Below are positions 55,951 through 64,000 of a stretch of 64,000 bases of DNA, piece after piece. Source of the stretch: Rhizodiscina lignyota (taxonomy: Eukaryota; Ascomycota; Dothideomycetes; Aulographales; Rhizodiscinaceae); the NCBI GenBank assembly GCA_010015805.1, contig ML978121.1, positions 2,108,001 through 2,172,000 of the forward strand, given 5' to 3'. The position numbers and the translations under genes are program-made. The notes beneath the pieces are model-generated. The model saw nothing but the letters and a program-made list of their open reading frames with translations. It was not told where the DNA came from and did not search any database. How positions within the stretch are numbered: position 1 is the stretch's first letter; each line of letters begins with the position of its first letter.

Positions 55951-56755
55951 TGAAACGACTGAAATGCGTCAAGCTACAAACGAGCTGTGACCAATTGTAC
56001 AATATACGTTGATGGAATATTCGACACTAATGGAGATTGAAGAAGGGCAAGCTACCGCATATTTACTGGGGCAGCGGAAACCATGAGGGAATTGAGTAGC
56101 AGACATCCGCGCTGCTCCTCTACTTATAATAAATATTGTGACGCGGTAGTGTTGACTTCGGTGGCATAACTTACGAGGCGATGATTGCTATCCGGGCGAG
56201 CATCTCGGTAATAAAAATTGGTGTTAAGTCATCCTTTGGTACATTGATTTGAGATTAGGATTCCTCGTACGTGCGGACCGAAGATTGGGTTGGGCAAGAT
56301 CGCCAGTTTCCAGCGAATGATAGACCCTGACTCGGTGGTCGGCATTCCTTAATCAGCACGTATATAGCGGTCCAAATGGTCCGAGACTGACGTTAGCAAC
56401 GGCATCTGGGTCTGTTCTCGATGAGGATCTGAAATTGAAGATGCAGCTTGCGTGCGGCTGACGGGCAAGCAGGGGCAAAGGTGCTTTCAATGCAGGAATT
56501 CCCCACTTCGACATCCGTGCTCATCGTCTGTGCTCCAACTAAGTACTGGCCGATTCCCCTCTACTGCCGTTCTCACGGTTTTTGCAGGATCGCACGCTGC
56601 ACAAGTCCAAGTCAAGTTCTCGAGCAACAGGTCAAGAGTCTCAGACTGCAATAAGTCGAAAATTGCCTGCCTCAATTCTTCCACTCAATCAAGCATTAAG
56701 GGCACAAGAAATTGCTCAAGCTGGTAATTGGTACGGTGTCTGAAATCAAGCTTCT
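55951..56755. other. intergenic, no gene seen
   Basis: No open frame with coding character; the frame at 56448-56727 has no motif. Confidence 0.5.
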
Positions 56756-57341
56756 CTATTCCTTGACCTCTCGTTTATGGAAAACATCTGTACCTCTAAG
56801 TAAGCCATAGCCCGCCACATATCTGTATATAGCACCTACCTGGTATCTCCGGCATCCACTTCGCCCTACTCTTGCAGAAGAATTCGCCTTTCGGTGGCAG
56901 CGCGTCAGGATCATCTAGTGAGCCGTGGCAGATATAACGAGACGAATCCTTCGCGCCTTCCTAGAAGATGGCGTCAATCTATCATCCTCTCTCCCACATC
57001 AAAGCCCAGGCGTGGACATACACCGTACTCCAAGATGAAGCTTCCGCAAGTGTCGCAGAATTCACGATAAAGCATCACACCCGAGCCATTGTCGGCGGCA
57101 TGCTCTTTAGGCTTGCCTTTGGTGTAGGCGAAAGAGTCCTTCGGAAGTTTGATTGTGAGGCCGTAGTTGGTACCGAACGCTTTCTGGACGGCTCTAGTGA
57201 GTATGTGAAAAGAGCCAGCGGAATATTCGTGCGAACCTTGCAATTTCTGCAATGGCAGAGTGATGTTCGAGCATCAGCGGCCGAATCGAGATTGATCTTG
57301 TATTCTAATGCACGACAGTAGCACGAACCTGTGAGTTGCAT
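56756..57341 (-). CDS. GFA/CENP-V-family zinc enzyme
   Basis: Four exons on the minus strand: 57341-57237, 57183-57022, 56960-56840 and 56793-56756 (introns of 53, 61 and 46 bases), giving 141 residues. The zinc-binding cysteines are in SCYC (first pair), LCHCRNC (C-x-C-x2-C) and CDTCGS, the pattern of the glutathione-dependent formaldehyde-activating enzyme fold. The C terminus (FCKSRAKWMPEIPG, VFHKREVKE), assembled from two small exons, is typical of fungal members and confirms the splicing. Fungal proteins of this fold are mostly uncharacterised; a thiol-adduct or small-molecule role is inferred from the family only. Confidence 0.9.
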
Positions 57342-57771
57342 CTTGATCGGAACAAATTGGCTCGAATATGATTGGAGTCTTTCGAGAGCCCTGGATTGCA
57401 TGTGGCGCTGGTGCAAAGTGAGGACAATCTTTAATATTTGAAGCTGTTAATTGTAGAACGACGTTGAAACTGCCGATCGAAGTGCGTAATATTGACGTCA
57501 CGAAAACTTAGAAGAGGTAATTGGAAAAGCAAGAAGAGAAAATTAAAGGAGAAAGGGAAGGTATTCTTGTTCTCCTTGACATGCTGGTTCATGGTGAATT
57601 CACTGTTGGAAAAATTGGCTCGTGATGCGGATTTGCGGTGGACGCGCTCCTCCCAAAATACCGGCCTGGACAGCCAGAGCCCCAGAAGTGCGGTGCAAAA
57701 ATTACTCTGAGGACATAGTACAGTTTCTAAGTTTCCTAACCGTATCTACTGGAATCGAGCGTGATACCATC
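57342..57771. other. intergenic, no gene seen
   Basis: 5' flank of the GFA-fold gene (read leftwards) and 3' end of the transporter gene. No other feature noted. Confidence 0.5.
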
Positions 57772-59981
57772 CTAATGGAATAGCTTTGGGGGCTTAGCGC
57801 CCTTTTGGAGAAGCGCGTACCTCCTGATCCAGTACATGAGCTGTCGACCGCCGTACGCCGCATGCTTATAAGTTGGTACTGAAAAGACGACGTCCAACTC
57901 CTCGAGCGTCCTGCCCTTGGTCTCCGCCACAAAGAAAAGTACAAGAAAGAAGCCGACAATATTCCAAGCTGCGTACCAGCCAAAGGCTCCTTGAGGCTTA
58001 AAGGCAGTAAGGAGGGAGGGCCAGGTAATACTAAGGACGAAATTGAAGAACCATGTAGTAGCCGTGGCGAGAGCCATTCCTGTCAGTATTCCATTAGAAT
58101 TAATAGCTACGGGCTTAAAAAAAGCTGGTTTTCGCATATTATAGATAAACATACCGTACTCACGGACATAGAGCGGATACGCCTCCGCGGAATAAGTAAA
58201 CGGAACGGGTCCTTCGCCAGGGGAGTATACCATTCCAAAGAGATATATACCCGCAGCAACACATCCAATGCGAACGGAGCGATGTGTGTCAAGTGGAATC
58301 GAGAACGAGAATCCAGTAAATAGCAGAAATATTGCCATGAGAGGGAAGGTTGTGAGTAGTACTGGCATCACATTAGCGTAGATTCGAGCGGATGGTGTAA
58401 TGAATGGCTTACAATTACGGCGGCCAAAAGTGTCAATAGTGTACACGGCCGGAAGAGCGAAAACGAAGTTTAAAACACCGAAAGCCATAGACGCCCCAAG
58501 GGCTGATATTTCGGAAAAGCCCGACTCGACAAAGATGCTGGAGCTGTAGTATGCAATCACGTTGATACCGCAAAATTGCTGCATAAACATTGTGATTTCC
58601 GAGGCAATCATCGCGCGGCGGTTACGAGGTACGCGGACCAATTCGAGAAGCTTGTTGCGGCCGAAAGAGACTTGAGCCTCCGCTTGCAGAAGCTGGCTCA
58701 TATAAAAGATATCACGAGCGGCCTGAATCTTATTATATCGAAGGCGACACATAGCTTGGTAGGCTGCAGCATATCTCCCTTTCGACATATACCAGCGTGG
58801 TGATTCTGGGCACCTTGATAAAGTTAGTTTCCGTCTGAAGACGCAACTTGATTCCCATACATGAAGACAAAGCAACAAACGATGACAGCTGGAATCCCCG
58901 CGCTGGCCATCATTAAACGCCAGTTCAGGCCGACAATACCATGTTGGTCCGGCACGTGATAAAAAGCCTGTATTCTCTTCTTTAGCTATCCCAGGGCCAA
59001 CAATGCCGTCTTCGATTAACTTTTCGTAAACAGTATGGGCTACTCACCAAGTCCGCGGCATATCCAATCATGATGCCAAAAGCGGTCCACATCTGCCACT
59101 GCATAACCAGTGCACCACGGATCGCTGGCGGCGTGCATTCGGCAGCATACTGAAGAAGCATTAGTGTTCATTGCACCGGAGACTGGCAGTTGATACACGC
59201 ACAACTGGAACAGTGGCTGATTTTGGTCCGATGCCCAACCCGAGCGCGAAACGAGCGATGAACATGTGCCACCAGGAATTGACAAAACCTTGCCAGAAGC
59301 AGGCAAGGGTTGAGATAAGACACGTTATAAAGACTGTACCACGGCGGCCAAAAGTGTGATTGAACGGAACGGTCAACCAGCAGCCGATGAAGGCGCAACA
59401 TAGGTATGGGGCCGAGTTAACGAGGCCTACAAGCCAGCTCGATCGATCGTCGCCATTGTTGATCCCGAATTGAGCAGCATAAAAGAGCTGTGCACCATTG
59501 ACAACCGACTCATCTAAGACGAATTAGTCCAGCTAGGGTATTGTGCCTAGTATCAAATACCCATTCCCTGTACAGCAGCGCAAGTCGAGCACAGGATGAT
59601 AACAAGATAGAGAAGTCGCGGCTGACTCCAACGGTGTGTAACCTCTCTCTCTAATGTGTCCATCTCTTCTTTCGTCGCTCTATCTCTTAGTTTTTCGTAC
59701 TGCGTAGGATCCTTCGCAAGAATGGCGCCTAAGCGGAATCCACGTATATCATCTTTGTGCGAAATGGCATAGTCTTGACAAAAGGCCAGAGCCATCTTCT
59801 CCAGGCTTGCATCACTGAATTCGGCCAGCGGATTCTGAAGCCTAGAATTGGCATTGTGACGTAAACGATCGTCGGCAGAGAGAAGCGGAAGAGTGTCATA
59901 GTCCTTCGCCTTCTCGTGGATCTCATCGAGTTCGTAGGACAAGCCATCAATGTCGTATTCGTTCGCCTCCGTGATGTCCAT
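57772..59981 (-). CDS. MFS sugar transporter
   Basis: Seven exons: 59981-59561, 59513-59203, 59149-59048, 58967-58861, 58813-58413, 58361-58155 and 58079-57772, giving 618 residues. Hexose/maltose-type major-facilitator transporter. Signatures: [10 protein letters not shown] after helix 2, the conserved CPESPRWY before the central loop, TFGRRN in the second half, [17 protein letters not shown] and [13 protein letters not shown] at the end. An N-terminal cytosolic stretch of about 130 residues (acidic, MDITEAN start) is like that of maltose permeases. Two introns (58362-58412, 51 bases, and 58080-58154, 75 bases) are stop-free multiples of three. Several are needed to restore the membrane helices, so the model is well constrained. 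The substrate is not known. Confidence 0.9.
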
Positions 59982-60624
59982 GATGGGCAGTTAAGCCCCG
60001 GGCTTCTGCGCACGTGTTGAGAGCACCCTCGAGAAGCTTGAAACGAGCAATATGGCTCTGCATCGGCAATGTGAGGGGCATCTAGAATGCGACGATTGTG
60101 AAAATGTACAAAGTGTACTCCGTAAGTGAAGGAACATCGAAACTTCGGGATAACAGGGCGCCGCCGAGGCTGACAGCTGAAGATCCCAATAACCTCGATG
60201 CGGTAAAAGAAAAGTGTAAGCTTACCCATACAAGGAGCTGATTATGCTTAAAACATGGCCCGAGTTTGGAGCATTAACTCAATATTTAAAATCCGATTTC
60301 ACCATATTCCACAAGTGGTACGCGCGACGCGTTTGGGAAGTGGCCATGCTTGTAACTAGGACTTTGGGGGAGACCGAGGAGACTGGGTGTTGTTAAGCAG
60401 GAGATCGTCCGAATACGGCACATTTCCCCGCAGTGACTTTACAAGAGAAAGCTGTGATGTTGTAGAATTACAAGAAACAATTCCCGGTAGGTAGGTATTG
60501 CAGCGATGACCAAGGAAGCGCCCAATTGGAAGTGGAGACGCTAATATATACACAATGCCAAAAATGCATCCCAGATCGCTGCCGTTTTGAAACAAAATCA
60601 TAATAAAGCTTCAACAGTGCTTGA
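59982..60624. other. intergenic, no gene seen
   Basis: Upstream region of the transporter and 3' flank of prohibitin. No gene is supported. Confidence 0.5.
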
Positions 60625-61552
60625 TTATGACCGTAGTCCCAGCAGGAAACTGCCACCCTTATCTCCATTCGCACCACCACTCGGAAGGTAGGTGACGTTT
60701 GGATTATTCGACATCAGCTGTGCAATGTCTTTCTGCGTTTCGATTCTTCTGATCTGGATAAGGCCATCGCCACTCTTCGCAACAGCCTTGCTAATCGTAT
60801 CCGCCGCCTCCGCCTCACCCTCTGCTCTTATAACGTTAGCCTGCCTCTCCTGCTCTGCCTTCTCGACGATAAATCTGGCGCGCTCAGCCTCCTGCTGTGC
60901 GATTTGCTTGTCTTCGACCGCTCGTGTGAACTCCTTGCCGAACGTCATATGCGTGATCGATACATCTTCTAGCGCAATGTTGAATTCTTGGGCACGCTTG
61001 AGGAGGTCGGTGCGGATGCGATTGCTGACGGCTTCTCGTTGGGTAATCAGCTCGGCAGCATCAAATTGGGCGACTATAGCTTTGAGAACTTCGTTGCCGA
61101 TTGAGGGGAGTACACGTTCGTCATAGTCTTGTCCGAGGTTCTGTAAACGTTAGCATGAGAAAATGGGAGAAATGCAAGACAATCATAGTCCTCAGACGTT
61201 ACAGGAATAATGGGGAATGGGCATAACACACCTGATAAATCTTGGGAAGCTGCTGCACTTCTGGTCTATGCAGAACCCTGAGCGTCAAGCTCACCATCTG
61301 CAAGTCCTTGCTGCCAGTTGTTGTGGAGATGTTGCGAGCTTTCGTCCGGACGTCGTATACAATAGCTCTTTGCAGCCAAGGGACCAAAAAGTGTGTTCCC
61401 TCATTGATAACTTGCTCCTTCACTCCCGCCAGGCGGTCAAAAATGACAGCTCGAGTGCCACCCTTGACATCGTATATCGAAGCTTGGAAGAGCGAGATTC
61501 CAATGGCGGCCGGAACTGCCCACCGGTACGTGGCTCCCAGGATGTTTGCCAT
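60625..61552 (-). CDS. PHB1: prohibitin-1
   Basis: Exons 61552-61232 and 61140-60625 (91-base intron, phase 0), giving 278 residues, the usual length. PHB1 and PHB2 form ring complexes in the mitochondrial inner membrane that hold and protect membrane proteins and shape cristae. The N-terminal membrane anchor ([18 protein letters not shown]), the SPFH/PHB domain ([35 protein letters not shown]), the [23 protein letters not shown] block and the C-terminal coiled coil ([18 protein letters not shown]) are all present. The sequence LPSGG and the closing LLGLRS are typical of PHB1 and not of PHB2. It diverges from QCR8. Confidence 0.96.
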
Positions 61553-61846
61553 AGCGGCTCCTTGAGAGAATAGAATATGGCAGCGAAAGGAAGGGAGAAG
61601 TGGCGTAGTTGAGCAGAGCTGTGGTTGTCGCGAAACAAGAGAGCTCTTCGATGGCGTTCATGTTCCTTGGCACTGCGGAGCTTGCCGGCTTCGGGCTAGA
61701 AGCAGCTTTGACATCCTCAAATCCACACCACCTAACTTCATCTTCTCTCAGTCGCCCTTCGAGCTTGCATATACGGTTTTCGGAACCTCCTACAATACCC
61801 CCAAGAACCCCGACCCTCTAGCAAGCCAATTGAACCATTTGCAACA
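61553..61846. promoter_or_regulatory. shared divergent promoter of PHB1 and QCR8
   Basis: These 294 bases separate the start codons of two divergent genes whose products both work in the mitochondrial inner membrane. A CCAAT pentamer is at 61826-61830, close to the QCR8 start and so perhaps within its leader. No TATA box is seen. Confidence 0.55.
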
Positions 61847-62315
61847 ATGGGCGGTGGCGGTGAAAAGATGCCTGGCCAGTACGTCAATACCAAGACCCGG
61901 CTTCTTCGTACTCCCGGCTTCAGAAGCACATCTGCAGCATTTAATGGATACTTAAAGCTCTGATATAACCAGTCGCTAATCGTTTCTCTCAATTAACAGG
62001 TACATGGGCTGGTGGGGTAGTCTCGGCTCACCAGCACAGAAAGGTGTGACCACCTATGCGCTCTCCCCGAACCGACTGAGCCCGCTTGCCGGTACCACGA
62101 ACGCAGCGATATTCAATGTATGGAGGAGATTTAAGAACCAGGTTCTGTTCTTTGCTCCCCCACTGCTTGCTGGGTATTACCTTATGTCTTGGGCCACTGA
62201 GAGGTAAGGACGAAAGTTACATTGAAGTGTATGTTTCGGGTTTCTCACTCAGTATAACAGGAACGAGTACCTCAACTCCAAGCACGGACGAGCTGAATTC
62301 GGAGATGAAGTCTAG
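61847..62315 (+). CDS. QCR8: cytochrome bc1 complex subunit 8
   Basis: Three exons: 61847-61878, 62000-62203 and 62261-62315 (introns of 121 and 57 bases), giving 96 residues. A small structural subunit of respiratory complex III that binds ubiquinone-side cytochrome b. The start MGGGGEKMPG, then YMGWWGSLGSP, KGVTTYALSPNR, LAGTTNAAIFN, a single membrane helix (FFAPPLLAGYYLMSWA) and the ending ERNEYLNSK are diagnostic of QCR8. The splice junctions fall in the same places as these motifs need. Shares its upstream region with PHB1. Confidence 0.95.
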
Positions 62316-62517
62316 CCGCCGGACATGTACAGTTGCGGAAGGATGGAGCTGGAGTATTTCTTTTCAGTGCTCTGGTATTGCGCCTAGCGTGCCTTCTTCG
62401 GGCCAATGTACAAAAGATTATTAGAAGGCTATTCTGACATCAATCTCATCTGTCATCTAAACCCAAACGCTCGTAATTCCGTAACACCGCGATCCATGCG
62501 CACCGTGGTAGAAAGCA

Positions 62518-63188
62518 TCAATATCTCCATTCGAACTTGTCAGTATCTGTGTAATATCTGATCAAGCTCTCTGCACCGACTAGATCTCCCTGCCTAAACA
62601 TCTGTGCAATGTCCACGTTCAAGGGCGAGTCTGGCTCGGCAGAAGTGAGGAGTTGGTGTATCGAGGTTAAGGTATCGGTTATCTTATAGGCTGGAGACCA
62701 GTTTGTCTTGAGAAGATCGAGGCATATTTCACCCGTCTGATAACAGTTAGAGAAAGAGTCGTATATAATCTGATGCCTGTGGTTCACAGTCGTCCTTGAC
62801 CAAGGAGCGGACGAGTCAAGGGATAATGTGATCGTACCTTAAAATGTACATTAGGATGACATATTGGTGTCACAAACTTTACTTCCGGCGGCGCATTGGG
62901 ATATGTTGGTGATATTCTAATGTCTAGCTTCCAGCAGCCTCCTGGAGCGTGCAACAATCAGTTCGGTTCCATGCGATTGCGCACCCACTTGGGCCGTTTG
63001 CGGCTGCATCTAAGCTGACCTTCGTATGCTGTGCCTTGCACCCCCTTCATAACTGCCGACCAATGCATAAGCTCGTCGTCACTAACAGGCCCTAAAGAGA
63101 GTAGGGCATCGTTCGGTTCTTGTTGGTACTGTTGGAGCTCCTTCAACAGTCGTTGTGTTGGTGTCTGCGAGCGGCTGGAACCCGCCAT
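62518..63188 (-). CDS. PEX4: peroxisomal ubiquitin-conjugating enzyme (PEX4)
   Basis: Three exons: 63188-63020, 62941-62838 and 62736-62518 (introns of 78 and 101 bases), giving 163 residues. PEX4 is the E2 that mono-ubiquitinates the import receptor PEX5 on a cysteine so that it can be recycled from the peroxisomal membrane. The E2 fold is complete: TQRLLKELQQY, then ISPTYPNAPP, the HPNVHFKTGEICLDLL block with the catalytic cysteine at residue 96, SPAYKITDTLTSI and SPLNVDIA. The exon-3 start TGEIC and the residues of the N terminus fit PEX4; a cytosolic E2 is less likely but not excluded. It diverges from RRP46. Confidence 0.87.
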
Positions 63189-63500
63189 GAATGAGTTGTT
63201 TAGAGGCGGCTACTGATAGTGCCTCTTTATGCGAAACAATCTTCAAAAAACTGTCACATGAAGGTCGCTAAGGCGAGATATAGACCTTCTCAATCAGACG
63301 ATGCGCCAAATTGATGCCTCGGTCGAGATGTCGAGAAAGCCGAAGATTTGCCGAAGCCGGGATTCGATGTCTTCGGAGTTTTCCGCGTCAAAACACTTAG
63401 CACTGTAGCGCGCGGCAGTGACCTCATCCGCGACATTTGTAGACGCGCGAACCTTCAATATTTATCGCATGTCACAGGCAATCTTTCCATAACCGCAACG
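63189..63500. promoter_or_regulatory. divergent promoter region of PEX4 and RRP46
   Basis: 312 bases between two divergent start codons. An open frame from 63348 extends the RRP46 start upstream but has no ATG in the first 51 codons, so it is taken as leader. Confidence 0.5.
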
Positions 63501-64000
63501 ATGGCAGTGCCTGAAGCGACTCTGTCGCATTTAAATCGCGCCGACGGATCTGCAACATACTCGTCGAATGGCTACACAGTCGTTGGCGCCGTCAATGGCC
63601 CGATAGAGGTGCAGCGGCGCGACGAGCTTCCAGAAGAGGCAGCAATTGAAGTCAATATTCGCCCTGCCGTTGGCGTTGGAAGTATGCAGCAAGGCAATAT
63701 CCGTTCTCAGGCTTTCGAATTATGCTGAGAACCAATGTAGGTACAAAGGAACGATACTTGGAATCGATACTTCAATCAACTCTTCGCCGCATTATTCTCA
63801 CGCACACTTTCCCGAGGACTCTTATCCAGCTCACACTGCAGGTCGTGAACACTCCTGCGCCGTTCGATTGCCCTTTCACCTCTTCAGTAAGAATCTCTGC
63901 TCTATGCCCTGCTGGCCTCACTGATCGGGATCATAGCCACTGCCCCTCCTCCCTGCCCTCCTCGAAACCGCGATGCTTGCCTTACTCTCCGCCTCATTAC
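63501..64000 (+). CDS. RRP46: exosome core subunit RRP46, cut by the window end
   Basis: Exons 63501-63681, 63741-63886 and 63937-64000 (introns of 59 and 50 bases); the gene continues past the window. RRP46 is one of the six RNase-PH-like ring subunits of the RNA exosome, catalytically inactive in fungi, needed for 3'-5' RNA processing. Visible family blocks: LNRADGSA, GPIEVQRRDELPEEA (first strands), IRPAVGVGSTKERYLESIL after the first splice, TLIQLTLQV and, after the second splice, PLPLLPALLETAMLALL. Both splices restore these blocks. About 130 residues are seen of a usual 230-290. Confidence 0.85.

Noticed and set aside
42611-59981. classical secondary-metabolite cluster
   Set aside because: No polyketide synthase, peptide synthetase, terpene cyclase, prenyltransferase or cluster regulator is present.
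63348-63500. upstream extension of RRP46
   Set aside because: The frame is open but has no ATG before 63501, and RRP46 normally begins close to the RADGSA block.

Overview
The window is nuclear DNA of a filamentous ascomycete (Pezizomycotina, possibly a Dothideomycete; the class is only an impression). The evidence is a dense mix of intron-poor and intron-rich genes on both strands, introns of about 45-120 bases with GT...CTAAC/CTGAC...AG signals, and clearly fungal gene families. I see no rRNA, tRNA, CRISPR array, transposon or virus-like element. About 36 protein genes can be supported; the last one runs off the right edge. Exon borders were set by hand from splice signals and reading-frame phase.

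0-21 kb: a secreted Thr/Tyr-rich repeat protein, a leucine-rich protein, the large subunit of molybdopterin synthase diverging from an RBM5/RBM10-like splicing factor, a small secreted Cys-rich protein, a small unknown protein, a Gly-rich acidic protein, a surface protein with signal peptide, Cys-rich ectodomain and one membrane helix, an ADGF-type adenosine deaminase, and a four-helix membrane protein of unknown function.

21-42 kb: mostly housekeeping. Serine palmitoyltransferase subunit LCB2, a Pro/Arg-rich low-complexity protein, a zinc alcohol dehydrogenase, a Cys-pair protein, a PEX11-family peroxin, a tiny 21-residue metallothionein split by an intron, two small zinc-finger-like proteins, a GNAT acetyltransferase, a SAM35/metaxin subunit of the mitochondrial outer membrane, a methyltransferase and a coiled-coil protein.

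42.6-60 kb: an accessory, enzyme-rich stretch: three short-chain dehydrogenases, a 3-hydroxyisobutyrate dehydrogenase-like enzyme, a salicylate-hydroxylase-like FAD monooxygenase, a secreted SurE-like phosphatase, an alpha/beta hydrolase, a GFA-fold enzyme and a sugar-type MFS transporter. There is no polyketide synthase, peptide synthetase, terpene cyclase or visible regulator, so it looks like a possible catabolic neighbourhood rather than a classical secondary-metabolite cluster.

60.6-64 kb: core genes again. Prohibitin PHB1 and complex III subunit QCR8 diverge from a 294-base spacer (both act in the mitochondrial inner membrane), and the peroxisomal E2 enzyme PEX4 diverges from the exosome subunit RRP46. 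Organelle genes recur through the window: SAM35, PHB1 and QCR8 for mitochondria, PEX11-like and PEX4 for peroxisomes.
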